Shown here one piece after another: positions 17,625 through 26,816 of a DNA stretch of 64,000 bases. The position numbers and the translations under genes were made by a program. Every line of letters starts with the position of its first letter. The stretch's first letter is position 1. The notes under the pieces are model-generated. The model was given only the letters and a program-made list of their open reading frames with translations. It had not been told where the DNA came from and searched no databases. Source of the DNA: Caballeronia hypogeia (GTDB lineage Bacteria > Pseudomonadota > Gammaproteobacteria > Burkholderiales > Burkholderiaceae); contig NZ_FCOA02000025.1 of assembly GCF_001544875.2 (NCBI RefSeq), forward strand, positions 1 to 64,000, given 5' to 3'.

Positions 17625-18919
17625 GCTGGTCGGAACGCTTCGGATCCAAACTGACCGGACAGCGCAACGCCGTGCCGCACGATTCGCTCGGCGGCCGTAC
17701 GGGCGCCTCGGGTGCTTCGGGTGGATCCGGCACGCGCGGCGGCATTTCGAGTGCGGTGAGCGGCGTGCGTCCCGCGCGCTCGCGCATGCTCGACTACGAC
17801 TATTCGCTGCTGTGGGTGACGATCGCGTTGCTGGGCCTCGGCATCGTCATGGTGTACTCGGCTTCGATCGCCATGCCCGATTCGCCGAAGTACGCGAGCT
17901 ACCGCGACTGGCACTTTCTCGTGCGTCACCTGATTTCGATCACGACGGCGCTCGTCGGCGCGACCATCGCGTTCAAGATTCCGATCAAGACCTGGGAAAA
18001 GTACGCGCCGAAGTTCTTTCTCATCTCGCTGTTGATGCTGGTCATCGTGCTGATTCCGCACATCGGCAAGGGCGTGAACGGCGCGCGCCGCTGGATTCCG
18101 CTCGGCATCACGAACATGCAGCCGTCGGAAATCATGAAGCTCGCGGTGACCATCTACGCCGCGAACTACACCGTGCGCAAGCAGGAATTCATGCACAGCT
18201 TCGGCAAGGGCTTCTTGCCGATGGCACTCGCGGTCGGCGTGGTCGGCGCGCTCTTGCTGCTCGAGCCGGACATGGGTGCGTTCATGGTTATCGCCGCGAT
18301 CGCAATGGGCGTGCTCTTCCTCGGCGGCGTGAACGGCAAGCTGTTCGGCGGACTCGTGCTAACCGCGGTGGGCACGTTCACGATGCTCGTGTGGCTGTCG
18401 CCGTGGCGTCGCGAGCGGATCTTCGCGTATCTCGATCCATGGGACGACCGTTACGCGCAAGGCAAGGCCTATCAGCTCACGCACTCGCTGATCGCATTCG
18501 GTCGCGGCGAATGGTTCGGCGTGGGTCTCGGCGGCAGCGTCGAGAAGCTCAACTACCTGCCGGAAGCGCATACCGACTTCATTCTCGCGGTGATCGGCGA
18601 AGAGCTGGGTTTCGTCGGCGTGATCTGCGTGATTCTGCTGTTCTACTGGATCGTGCGCCGCGCGTTCGAGATCGGCCGTCAGGCGCTCGCGCTCGACCGC
18701 ACGTTCGCGGGTCTGATGGCGAAGGGCATCGGCATCTGGTTCGGCGCGCAGACCTTCATCAACATGGGCGTGAATCTCGGTCTTTTGCCGACCAAAGGTC
18801 TCACGTTGCCGCTCGTGTCCTACGGCGGCTCGGGCATTCTGCTGAACTGCGTCGCGCTGGCGGTGCTGCTGCGTGTCGACTACGAGAATCGTGTATTGAT
18901 GCGCGGAGGAAAAGTATGA
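17621..18919 (+). CDS. ftsW: SEDS-family peptidoglycan glycosyltransferase FtsW
   Basis: Septal peptidoglycan polymerase working with FtsI, 432 aa. A hydrophilic Gly/Ser-rich N-terminal extension of about 55 residues precedes 10 predicted membrane segments. SEDS motifs include INMGVNLGLLPTKGLTLPL and PEAHTDFI, the latter in the large periplasmic loop region. It starts with an ATG overlapping murD and ends overlapping murG by 4 nt. The N-terminal tail is the only unusual part and is likely cytoplasmic and disordered. Confidence 0.95.
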   Translation: MSWSERFGSKLTGQRNAVPHDSLGGRTGASGASGGSGTRGGISSAVSGVRPARSRMLDYDYSLLWVTIALLGLGIVMVYSASIAMPDSPKYASYRDWHFLVRHLISITTALVGATIAFKIPIKTWEKYAPKFFLISLLMLVIVLIPHIGKGVNGARRWIPLGITNMQPSEIMKLAVTIYAANYTVRKQEFMHSFGKGFLPMALAVGVVGALLLLEPDMGAFMVIAAIAMGVLFLGGVNGKLFGGLVLTAVGTFTMLVWLSPWRRERIFAYLDPWDDRYAQGKAYQLTHSLIAFGRGEWFGVGLGGSVEKLNYLPEAHTDFILAVIGEELGFVGVICVILLFYWIVRRAFEIGRQALALDRTFAGLMAKGIGIWFGAQTFINMGVNLGLLPTKGLTLPLVSYGGSGILLNCVALAVLLRVDYENRVLMRGGKV

Positions 18920-20034
18920 CCGCGCAACGCGACCGCACCTTGATGGTGATGGCGGGCGGCACCGGGGGCCATGTGTTCCCGGGGCTCGCGGTCGCGCACT
19001 GGATGCAGGCGCACGGCTGGCGCGTGGTGTGGCTCGGCAACGCGAACGGCATGGAAGCGACGCTCGTGCCGAAGCACGGCATTCCGATGGAATACGTGCG
19101 CTTCGGCGGCGTCCGTGGCAAGGGCATCAAGACCAAGCTGATGCTGCCGGTGAATCTGCTGCGCGCGTGCTCGCAGAGTCTCGCGGCGCTGCGTCGCGTG
19201 AAGCCGGACGTCGTGCTCGGCATGGGCGGCTACATCACGTTCCCGGCGGGCATCATGACGAAGCTCGCGGGCTGCCCGCTCGTGCTGCACGAACAGAATT
19301 CGATCGCCGGTCTCGCGAACAAGGTGCTCGCGCATCTCGCGAAGCGCGTGCTGGTCGCGTTCCCCAATGCTCTGCCGAATGCGGAATGGACCGGCAATCC
19401 GATTCGTGCGGAACTTAACCAGGCTTTACCACCCAAAGAACGCTACGCCACGCGTTCCGGACGCCTGAACGTGCTCGTCGTCGGTGGCAGTCTCGGTGCG
19501 GCGGCGTTGAACGAAACCGTGCCGAAAGCCCTCGCGATGCTGAATGCCAATGAACGTCCGCGCATCGTGCATCAGGCGGGCGCGAAGCATATCGAGGCGC
19601 TGCAGGCGAATTACGCGGCGGCGGGTCTCGCGGTCGGCGACGACCTGCAACTCGTGCCGTTCATCGAAGACATGGCAAAGGCCTACGCCGCAGCCGATCT
19701 CGTCATCTGCCGCTCGGGCGCGATGACGGTATCGGAGATCGCGGCGGTCGGCGTGGCCGCGCTCTTCGTACCGTTTCCGTTCGCCGTCGACGATCACCAG
19801 ACGACCAACGGCGCGTTCCTCGCGAAGAACGGCGCGGCTGACTTGATACAACAACGCGATTTGTCGGCGCAAAAGCTCGCCGACTGGTTATGCGCACAAT
19901 CGCGCGACACGCTTAGTGATATGGCCGAGCGCTCGCGCGCACTGGCGAAACCGGACGCGACCGAAAGAGTCGCGAGCATTTGCGCCGATGTGGCCGGCGC
20001 GCGTCTGAACGCGCAAGCTAGGGAGGCACATTAG
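18916..20034 (+). CDS. murG: UDP-N-acetylglucosamine--N-acetylmuramyl-(pentapeptide) pyrophosphoryl-undecaprenol GlcNAc transferase (lipid II synthase)
   Basis: GT28 glycosyltransferase, peripheral on the inner face of the membrane, that makes lipid II from lipid I. 372 aa. The G-loop GGTGGH (14-19) and a second Gly-rich loop VVGGSLGAAALN are visible, with the UDP-GlcNAc-binding region CRSGAMTVSEIAAVG and PFPFAVDDHQTTN in the C-terminal half. The start ATG at 18916 overlaps the ftsW stop and has a GGAGGAAAA ribosome site. Confidence 0.96.
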   Translation: MTAQRDRTLMVMAGGTGGHVFPGLAVAHWMQAHGWRVVWLGNANGMEATLVPKHGIPMEYVRFGGVRGKGIKTKLMLPVNLLRACSQSLAALRRVKPDVVLGMGGYITFPAGIMTKLAGCPLVLHEQNSIAGLANKVLAHLAKRVLVAFPNALPNAEWTGNPIRAELNQALPPKERYATRSGRLNVLVVGGSLGAAALNETVPKALAMLNANERPRIVHQAGAKHIEALQANYAAAGLAVGDDLQLVPFIEDMAKAYAAADLVICRSGAMTVSEIAAVGVAALFVPFPFAVDDHQTTNGAFLAKNGAADLIQQRDLSAQKLADWLCAQSRDTLSDMAERSRALAKPDATERVASICADVAGARLNAQAREAH

Positions 20035-20036
20035 CA

Positions 20037-21431
20037 ATGAAACACATCGTCAAGCATATTCATTTCGTCGGGATCGGCGGCGCGGGCATGAGCGGTATCG
20101 CCGAAGTGCTGCTCAATCTCGGCTATCACGTGAGCGGTTCGGATCTGTCCAACGGCGCGGTCACGGAGCGCCTGCGTGCGCTCGGCGCGCGCGTCGAGAT
20201 CGGCCATCATGAACAGAACATCGAAGGCGCGAATGCGGTCGTCGTCTCGACGGCCGTGCGCCCAGACAATCCCGAAGTGCTGGCCGCGCGCCATCGCCGC
20301 GTGCCGATCGTGCCGCGCGCCGTCATGCTCGCGGAACTCATGCGCCTGAAGCAGGGCATCGCGATCGCCGGCACGCACGGCAAGACCACGACCACCTCGC
20401 TCGTCGCGAGCGTGCTGGCGGCGGGCGGGCTCGATCCGACCTTCGTGATCGGCGGCCGTCTGAACAGCGCGGGCGCGAATGCGCGTCTCGGCACCGGTGA
20501 TTTCATCGTCGCGGAAGCGGACGAATCGGACGCGTCGTTCCTGAATCTGTTCCCGGTGATCGAAGTCATCACGAACATCGACGCCGATCACATGGACACC
20601 TACGGCCACGACTTCGCGCGGCTCAAGCAGGCGTTCATCGAGTTCACGCACCGGCTGCCGTTTTACGGCATCGCGGTGCTGTGCGTGGACGATCCGAACG
20701 TGCGCGAGATCCTGCCGTTCGTGTCGAAGCCGATCATCCGCTACGGTCTCGGCGCGGAAGCGGAAGTGCGCGCGGTTAATGTCGAGGCGCGCGACGGCCG
20801 CATGCATTTCACGACGCTGCGCGCGGACGCGCCGTCGCTCGACATCGTGCTGAACCTGCCGGGCACGCACAACGTGCAGAACGCGCTCGCGGCGATTGCG
20901 ATTGCGACTGAACTTGAAGTCGCCGATGCCGATATCCAGCGTGCGCTCGCCGAATTCAACGGGGTGGGCCGGCGCTTCCAGCGCTACGGCGAAGTGAGCG
21001 CAAACAACGGCGAAGGCGCGTACACGCTGATCGACGACTACGGCCATCACCCGGTGGAAATGGCCGCGACGATCGCGGCGGCGCGCGGCGCGTTTCCCGA
21101 TCGCCGCCTCGTGCTCGCGTTTCAGCCGCATCGCTATACGCGTACGCGCGACTGCTTCGAGGATTTCGTGAAAGTGCTGTCGACCGTCGATGCGCTCGTG
21201 CTCACCGACGTCTACGCGGCCGGCGAAGCGCCTATCGTCGCGGCGGACGGCCGGGCGCTGGCGCGTGCGATCCGCGTGGCGGGCAAGGTCGAGCCGGTGT
21301 TCGTCGAGACGGTAGACGAAATGCCCGACGCGATCACGACGATCGCGCGCAACGCAGACGTGGTGATCACGATGGGCGCGGGCTCCATCGGCGGTGTGTG
21401 CGGGAAGCTGGCGAACAGCCAGCCTCAGTAA
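20037..21431 (+). CDS. murC: UDP-N-acetylmuramate--L-alanine ligase
   Basis: First Mur ligase; it adds L-Ala to UDP-MurNAc. 464 aa. The N-terminal GIGGAGMSGIAEVL loop binds the UDP sugar, the ATP loop GTHGKTTTT starts at residue 112, the central domain has EADESDASF, and DDYGHHP lies in the C-terminal domain. It begins 2 nt after the murG stop, with GGGAGG upstream. Confidence 0.97.
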   Translation: MKHIVKHIHFVGIGGAGMSGIAEVLLNLGYHVSGSDLSNGAVTERLRALGARVEIGHHEQNIEGANAVVVSTAVRPDNPEVLAARHRRVPIVPRAVMLAELMRLKQGIAIAGTHGKTTTTSLVASVLAAGGLDPTFVIGGRLNSAGANARLGTGDFIVAEADESDASFLNLFPVIEVITNIDADHMDTYGHDFARLKQAFIEFTHRLPFYGIAVLCVDDPNVREILPFVSKPIIRYGLGAEAEVRAVNVEARDGRMHFTTLRADAPSLDIVLNLPGTHNVQNALAAIAIATELEVADADIQRALAEFNGVGRRFQRYGEVSANNGEGAYTLIDDYGHHPVEMAATIAAARGAFPDRRLVLAFQPHRYTRTRDCFEDFVKVLSTVDALVLTDVYAAGEAPIVAADGRALARAIRVAGKVEPVFVETVDEMPDAITTIARNADVVITMGAGSIGGVCGKLANSQPQ

Positions 21432-21441
21432 GAGCAAGAAC

Positions 21442-22395
21442 ATGAGCAATCAAGTGAATCAAATCGATCCGAAACGCTTCGGCAAGGTGGCGGTGCTTCT
21501 GGGCGGTCATTCCGCCGAACGCGATGTCTCGCTCAATTCGGGACGCCTCGTGCTGGAAGGCCTGCGCGCGGCGGGCGTCGACGCGCATCCGTTCGATCCG
21601 GCAGAGCGTCCGCTCTCGGATCTGAAGGCCGATGGATTCGCGCGCGCGTTCATCGCGCTGCATGGCGGCTATGGCGAGAACGGGCAACTGCAGGGCGCGC
21701 TGGACTTCTACGGCATCAAATACACCGGCAGCGGCGTGCTTGGTTCGGCGCTCGGCATGGACAAGCTGCGCACCAAGCTCGTGTGGCAGCAGACCGGCAT
21801 TCCCACGCCGCCGTTCGAAACCGTGTTCCGCGACGAAGACTACGCGGCGCGCGCAAAAGAGATCGTCGCGAAACTCGGGCTGCCGCTCTTCGTGAAGCCG
21901 GCGAGCGAAGGGTCGAGCGTCGCCGTGATCAAGGTTAAGAGCGCCGAGACGCTGATCCCGGCGCTGGAGGAAGCGGCGCGCTTCGACAAGATCGTGATCG
22001 TCGAGCAGAGCATCGAGGGCGGCGGCGAATACACCTGTTGCATCGCGGGCGATCTCGATCTGCCGGTCATCAAGATCGTGCCGGCGGGCGAGTTCTACGA
22101 CTATCACGCGAAGTATGTCGCTGACGACACGCAGTACCTGATTCCGTGCGGACTGACGGAAGCCGAGGAAGCGCGCATGAAGCAACTGACGAAGCGTGCG
22201 TTCGAAATCCTCGGCTGCACCGACTGGGGCCGCGCCGACTTCATGCTCGACGCCGACGGCAACCCGTACTTCCTCGAAGTGAACACGGCGCCCGGCATGA
22301 CGGACCACTCGCTGCCGCCGAAGGCCGCGCGCGCGGTCGGCATCGGCTACAGCGATCTGGTGGTGAAGGTGTTGTCACTCACGCTGCAAAACTGA
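21442..22395 (+). CDS. ddlB: D-alanine--D-alanine ligase B
   Basis: ATP-grasp enzyme making D-Ala-D-Ala for MurF, 317 aa. Motifs are VAVLLGGHSAERDVSLNSG at the N-terminus, KPASEGSSVAV in the ATP-grasp region and FLEVNTAPGMTDHSL near the C-terminus. I use the ATG at 21442 (MSNQVNQ) rather than an in-frame ATG 48 nt upstream that lies inside murC; family alignments normally begin close to the VAVLLGG strand. It sits 10 nt after the murC stop. Confidence 0.95.
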   Translation: MSNQVNQIDPKRFGKVAVLLGGHSAERDVSLNSGRLVLEGLRAAGVDAHPFDPAERPLSDLKADGFARAFIALHGGYGENGQLQGALDFYGIKYTGSGVLGSALGMDKLRTKLVWQQTGIPTPPFETVFRDEDYAARAKEIVAKLGLPLFVKPASEGSSVAVIKVKSAETLIPALEEAARFDKIVIVEQSIEGGGEYTCCIAGDLDLPVIKIVPAGEFYDYHAKYVADDTQYLIPCGLTEAEEARMKQLTKRAFEILGCTDWGRADFMLDADGNPYFLEVNTAPGMTDHSLPPKAARAVGIGYSDLVVKVLSLTLQN

Positions 22396-22429
22396 CTCGA
22401 TCACACCCCGGACACGAACAAGCGAAACC

Positions 22430-23182
22430 ATGTGGAACAACGTTCGCCAACTCAACCTCGCCGCCAATGCGCTGCACGTCCTGCTCGTGCTGGTGCTGCT
22501 GGGCGCCGCGGGTTACTGGGCGATCCAGCGTCCCGAGTTTCGTCTGCGCGAGATTCAGATCGATGGCGACACCACGCACGTCAGTTCGCCGGTCGTGCGC
22601 GCGAGCGTGGTCGGACGCCTGAAGGGAAACTACTTCACGGTCGATCTGGACGCGGCGCGCGCGGCGTTCGAGCAGGTGCCGTGGGTGCGTCACGCGAGCG
22701 TGCGCCGCGTATGGCCGAACGCGCTCGCGGTGACGCTTGAGGAATACAAGCCGCTCGGCACGTGGGGAACGGATCAGCTGGTGAGTGTGGATGGAGATCT
22801 CTTCACAGCGAACCAGGGCGAGCTCGATGAAGACCTGCCCGCGTTCGACGGCCCGGAAGGCACGGCGAAGGAAGTGGTCGCGCGTTATCACGATTTTCAG
22901 AAGTGGTTCGCGCCGCTCGACGCGCAGCCCGAGGAGGTGACGCTGTCGCCGCGCTTTGCATGGACCGTGAAGCTCTCGAACGGCACGCAGATCGAACTCG
23001 GCCGCGAGCGCAACCAGGAAACGCTGAACGAGCGCTGCAAGCGCTTCGTCGCATCGTGGCCGTCCGTGACGGGACGCTGGGGCAAGGACATCGAATATGC
23101 GGATTTGCGGTACCCGAACGGCTTTGCCATACGAGCCGCGAACATGCGCTTCATCAACGATACCGACAAGGCCAAGAAGTAA
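22430..23182 (+). CDS. ftsQ: Cell division protein FtsQ
   Basis: Bitopic divisome protein, 250 aa, partner of FtsL and FtsB. It has a short cytoplasmic N-terminus, one membrane segment (about 12-28), a POTRA domain starting at FRLREIQIDGDTTHV, and the FtsQ/DivIB beta domain ending near RYPNGFAIR. Unlike many other junctions in the cluster it is separated from ddlB by 34 bp and from ftsA by 26 bp. Confidence 0.94.
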   Translation: MWNNVRQLNLAANALHVLLVLVLLGAAGYWAIQRPEFRLREIQIDGDTTHVSSPVVRASVVGRLKGNYFTVDLDAARAAFEQVPWVRHASVRRVWPNALAVTLEEYKPLGTWGTDQLVSVDGDLFTANQGELDEDLPAFDGPEGTAKEVVARYHDFQKWFAPLDAQPEEVTLSPRFAWTVKLSNGTQIELGRERNQETLNERCKRFVASWPSVTGRWGKDIEYADLRYPNGFAIRAANMRFINDTDKAKK

Positions 23183-23208
23183 GCAGACATCACGGGCATG
23201 AGCACGCT

Positions 23209-24441
23209 ATGAGCAAAGACTACAAAGACCTGCTGGTTTCCCTCGACATCGGAACGTCGAAGGTGGTCGCGATCGTCGCCGAACTGAAGGGCGAAGGCCA
23301 CTACGAGGTGATCGGACTCGGTCAGGCCGACTCAAAGGGGTTGAAGAAAGGTGTCGTGGTCAATATCGAGGCCACGGTGCAATCCATTCAGCGCGCGCTT
23401 GAAGAAGCTGAACTGATGGCGGATTGCAAGATCACAAACGTATTCACCGGCATCGCGGGCAGCCATATCCGCAGCTTCAATTCGAGCGGCATGGTCGCGA
23501 TCAAGGACAAGGAGGTCACGCAGGCGGATGTCGCCCGCGTGATCGAAACGGCCAAGGCGATCAACATTCCGACCGATCAGCAGGTGCTGCACATCCTGAC
23601 GCAGGAATTCATCATCGACGGTCAGGAAGACGTGCGCGAGCCGATCGGCATGAGCGGCATCCGCCTCGAAGTGAAGGTGCACATCGTGACGGGCGCGGTG
23701 AGCGCGGCGCAGAACATCGTGAAGTGCGTGCGCCGCTGCGGGCTCGAAGTGAACGACCTCATTCTGCAGCCGCTGGCTTCGTCGCTCGCGGTGCTGACCG
23801 AGGACGAGAAGGAACTGGGCGTGGTGCTGGTCGATATCGGCGGCGGCACGACCGACATCGCCATCTTCAGCGAAGGCGCGATCCGGCATACGGCCGTGAT
23901 CCCCATCGCAGGCGACCAGATCACGAGCGACGTCGCGATGGCGCTGCGCACGCCGACGCCCGACGCGGAAGACATCAAGGTGAGCTACGGCATCGCGAAG
24001 CAGGCGCTGGCCGATCCGGACGAAATGATCGAAGTGCCGGGTCTCGGCGAACGCGGTCCGCGCACGCTGTCGCGCCAGGCGCTGGCGGCGGTGGTCGAGC
24101 CGCGCGTCGAAGAGCTCTTTTCGCTGGTGCAGCAAGTGGTGCGCGAGTCGGGCTACGAAGAGCTTTTGAGCAGCGGCGTGGTGCTGACCGGCGGCGCGGC
24201 GATGATGCCCGGCATGGTCGAACTGGGCGAAGACATTTTCCTGAAGCCGGTGCGCATCGGCGTGCCGGAATATGCGGGCGGTCTCGCCGATGTCGTGCGC
24301 AATCCGCGCTATTCGACGGCAATGGGCCTGCTCGCAGAAGGGCGCTCTCAACGCATGCGCGGCCGCAAGGTCGCGGTGCAGAGCGGCTCGATGGGACAAG
24401 TGTTCACGAGGATGAAGGACTGGTTCCTCGGGAATTTCTAA
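23209..24441 (+). CDS. ftsA: Cell division protein FtsA
   Basis: Actin-fold ATPase that tethers FtsZ to the membrane, 410 aa. VSLDIGTSKVVAIVAE forms the phosphate-1 region, VDIGGGTTDIAIF the phosphate-2 region and VLTGGAAMMPGM the adenosine motif. The C-terminal GQVFTRMKDWFLGNF is the amphipathic membrane-targeting helix. The ATG at 23209 is chosen because homologues start MSKDYKDLLV or similar; the upstream open frame is an ftsQ shadow. Confidence 0.96.
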   Translation: MSKDYKDLLVSLDIGTSKVVAIVAELKGEGHYEVIGLGQADSKGLKKGVVVNIEATVQSIQRALEEAELMADCKITNVFTGIAGSHIRSFNSSGMVAIKDKEVTQADVARVIETAKAINIPTDQQVLHILTQEFIIDGQEDVREPIGMSGIRLEVKVHIVTGAVSAAQNIVKCVRRCGLEVNDLILQPLASSLAVLTEDEKELGVVLVDIGGGTTDIAIFSEGAIRHTAVIPIAGDQITSDVAMALRTPTPDAEDIKVSYGIAKQALADPDEMIEVPGLGERGPRTLSRQALAAVVEPRVEELFSLVQQVVRESGYEELLSSGVVLTGGAAMMPGMVELGEDIFLKPVRIGVPEYAGGLADVVRNPRYSTAMGLLAEGRSQRMRGRKVAVQSGSMGQVFTRMKDWFLGNF

Positions 24442-24550
24442 GAACAACGCATCAAAAGAATTTCGCGCTGGTACCGGCGGCTGGCGCGCGATGTGAGGTT
24501 GCCCGATCTCTCATCGAATAACGCCGATCTTCATTCTTGACGGAGGCAAC

Positions 24551-25759
24551 ATGGATTTCGAAATGCTGGAAACGGAAACCAACGGCACGATCATCAAGGT
24601 CGTGGGTGTTGGTGGTGCTGGCGGCAACGCGGTTCAGCACATGATCAACCGCGGTGTGCAGGGCGTCGACTTCATCGTGATGAACACCGACGCGCAGGCG
24701 CTCGCTCGTTCGCGCGCGCCGGCGGTTCTGCAACTGGGCATGACCGGTCTCGGCGCGGGAGCGAAACCGGAGAAGGGCAAGGAAGCGGCGGAAGACGCGC
24801 GTGAGCGCATCGCGGATGCACTGCGCGGCGCGCACATGGTGTTCATCACTGCGGGCATGGGCGGCGGCACGGGCACGGGCGCGGCTCCCGTCGTGGCGCA
24901 GATCGCCAAGGAAATGGGCATTCTGACCGTCGGCGTCGTGAGCAAGCCGTTCGAGTTCGAAGGCGGCCGCCGCATGCGCGTCGCGGAAGCGGGCTCGCAG
25001 CAACTGGAGGATCACGTCGACTCGCTGATCGTCGTGCTGAACGACAAGCTGTTCGAGGTGATGGGCGACGACGCCGAGATGGACAAGTGCTTCCAGTGCG
25101 CGGACGACGTGCTGAACAACGCAGTCGCCGGTATCGCGGAAATCATCAATGTCGATGGCCTCGTGAACGTCGACTTCGAAGACGTGAAGACCGTGATGGG
25201 CGAGCAGGGCAAGGCGATGATGGGCACGGCGACGGTGGCCGGCGTCGATCGCGCGCGCCTGGCTGCCGAGCAGGCGGTTGCAAGCCCGCTGCTTGAAGGT
25301 GTGGATCTGTCGGGTGCGCGTGGCGTGCTGGTGAACATCACGTCGAGCCGTTCGCTGCGTCTGTCGGAAACGCGTGAAGTGATGAACACCATCAAGTCCT
25401 ACGCGGCTGACGATGCAACGGTCATCTTCGGCGCCGTGTACGACGACGCGATGGGCGACGCGCTGCGCGTGACGGTCGTTGCAACGGGCCTGGGCCGCGC
25501 GGCCAAGAAGCAGCAGCAAGCGCCGATGACGCTCCTGCGCACGGGCACCGACAATCAGCCGGTCGCGCACGCGCATCATGCCGCGCACAATACGTACGGC
25601 ACGCAGCACGGCCAGGGCACGACGGACTACGGTCAGCTCGACACGCCGGCAGTGTGGCGCTCGACGCGTGAAACGGCGGCATCGCACGTGCAGGCGCTGC
25701 AGGAAAAGGGTGTCGATACGTATGACATTCCGGCGTTCCTGCGCAAACAGGCGGACTGA
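24551..25759 (+). CDS. ftsZ: Cell division GTPase FtsZ
   Basis: Tubulin-like GTPase forming the Z ring, 402 aa. The GTP signature GGGTGTGAA is at 104-112; NTDAQAL and the T7-loop region (NVDFEDVKTVM) are intact. The variable linker (about 320-388) is Gln/His/Ala/Thr rich. The conserved C-terminal peptide DTYDIPAFLRKQ at 389-400 binds FtsA and other partners such as ZapD, which is encoded at 39.2-40.0 kb. A GGAGG site precedes the ATG. Last gene of the dcw cluster; no convincing terminator is seen after it. Confidence 0.97.
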   Translation: MDFEMLETETNGTIIKVVGVGGAGGNAVQHMINRGVQGVDFIVMNTDAQALARSRAPAVLQLGMTGLGAGAKPEKGKEAAEDARERIADALRGAHMVFITAGMGGGTGTGAAPVVAQIAKEMGILTVGVVSKPFEFEGGRRMRVAEAGSQQLEDHVDSLIVVLNDKLFEVMGDDAEMDKCFQCADDVLNNAVAGIAEIINVDGLVNVDFEDVKTVMGEQGKAMMGTATVAGVDRARLAAEQAVASPLLEGVDLSGARGVLVNITSSRSLRLSETREVMNTIKSYAADDATVIFGAVYDDAMGDALRVTVVATGLGRAAKKQQQAPMTLLRTGTDNQPVAHAHHAAHNTYGTQHGQGTTDYGQLDTPAVWRSTRETAASHVQALQEKGVDTYDIPAFLRKQAD

Positions 25760-26046
25760 GCGGCGCACGTTATTTGCTGCTGAGTTCGTTACTGACGATG
25801 CAGCCCACCGTGTGCACGCGCTGAACGCCTGCCGCGGATGATGCAGGCTTCACGTGGGGCGACTGTCCAAGGCCGCGTTCTGATTTCAGGGGACGCCAGG
25901 CCGTGGCCAGCCGACCTCCACGAATTTGTCTCCTGACGTCGAGGATGGCAGATTGAAGCCGAATTCGCCGCGATCACGTTTATCGACGCTGCGGGACGAT
26001 GCAATCGCAAGGATGTTCGCGAGCACTGACGAGGGAAGGACCGAGC

Positions 26047-26550
26047 ATGATCAAAGTGGGTGACACGTTGCCCGATGCGCGCCTCTTCGAGTTCATCGAG
26101 GAGGCGACTGAGGGCTGCGCCGTGGGACCGAATGCGTTCCAGGCGCGCGAGCGGTGCGCCGGCAAGCGCGTGGTGATCTTCGGATTGCCGGGCGCGTTCA
26201 CGCCGACGTGCTCCGCCAGACACGTGCCGGGCTATGTCGAGTCGGCGGCGGATTTGTCCGCTGCCGGCATCGACGAAGTCTGGTGCGTTTCCGTCAACGA
26301 CGCGTTCGTCATGAGCGCGTGGGGACGCGATCTTCAAACCGCGGGCAAGGTGAAGATGATCGCTGACGGCAGTGCGCGTTTCACTCAGGCGCTCGGACTG
26401 GATCAGGACTTATCCGAGCGTGGCATGGGAATCCGTTCCCAGCGCTACGCGATGGTGGTCGACGACGGCGTGGTCAAGACGCTGAATGTCGAAGCGCCCG
26501 GAAAGTTCGAAGTCAGCGACGCTCGAAGCATCCTCGCGACGTTGCGCTGA
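26047..26550 (+). CDS. Peroxiredoxin (Prx5 / AhpC-TSA redoxin family)
   Basis: Thiol peroxidase reducing H2O2 or organic peroxides, 167 aa, cytoplasmic. The active-site motif PGAFTPTCSARHVPGY places the peroxidatic Cys at residue 55, with the Pro/Thr/Cys arrangement of the Prx5-type family. Candidate resolving cysteines are C24, C37 and one near 82. The start ATG at 26047 has GAAGGA upstream; an in-frame ATG at 25999 is less likely. Position between ftsZ and lpxC is shared by other Burkholderiales as far as I recall. Confidence 0.92.
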   Translation: MIKVGDTLPDARLFEFIEEATEGCAVGPNAFQARERCAGKRVVIFGLPGAFTPTCSARHVPGYVESAADLSAAGIDEVWCVSVNDAFVMSAWGRDLQTAGKVKMIADGSARFTQALGLDQDLSERGMGIRSQRYAMVVDDGVVKTLNVEAPGKFEVSDARSILATLR

Positions 26551-26616
26551 GTGCATCGGCGCTGCCGCGTTGCCTTTGTGCAACGCTCAGGCGCCCTCGT
26601 AATCAGCGGCAACTTG

Positions 26617-26657
26617 GGGCCGATGACCGGAAATGCCTCCATTCCGGCCATCGGCCC
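26617..26657. other. Long imperfect inverted repeat between peroxiredoxin gene and lpxC
   Basis: The left arm GGGCCGATGACCGGAAATG (26617-26635) pairs with the right arm CATTCCGGCCATCGGCCC (26640-26657) with one mismatch and one bulge. It lies 67 bp after the peroxiredoxin stop. A T-rich but interrupted stretch follows, so it may be a terminator or an RNA-processing hairpin; its role is not certain. Confidence 0.55.
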
Positions 26658-26743
26658 GTTCTACTTCCTGTTTCGGCTGGCGTGGCGTAACACAGGGAAA
26701 CAGTTGATACCTCCCGAAGCAGGACGTCGCGCGACGAATGGAG

Positions 26744-26749
26744 TATAAT
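26744..26749 (+). promoter_or_regulatory. Candidate -10 box of the lpxC promoter
   Basis: A perfect TATAAT lies 68 bp upstream of the lpxC start codon in an AT-rich patch. No good -35 hexamer is found at 16-18 nt spacing, so the promoter call rests on the -10 box and its position alone. Confidence 0.4.
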
Positions 26750-26816
26750 TCGATCTATTAGTACCTAATACGCGATTGATTCTCTTTATAGGGAACACGA
26801 ATCGGATCAGAACATC

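Noticed and set aside
26701..26749. TTGATA at 26704 as the -35 partner of the lpxC TATAAT
   Set aside because: The spacer would be 34 nt, far from 16-18 nt.
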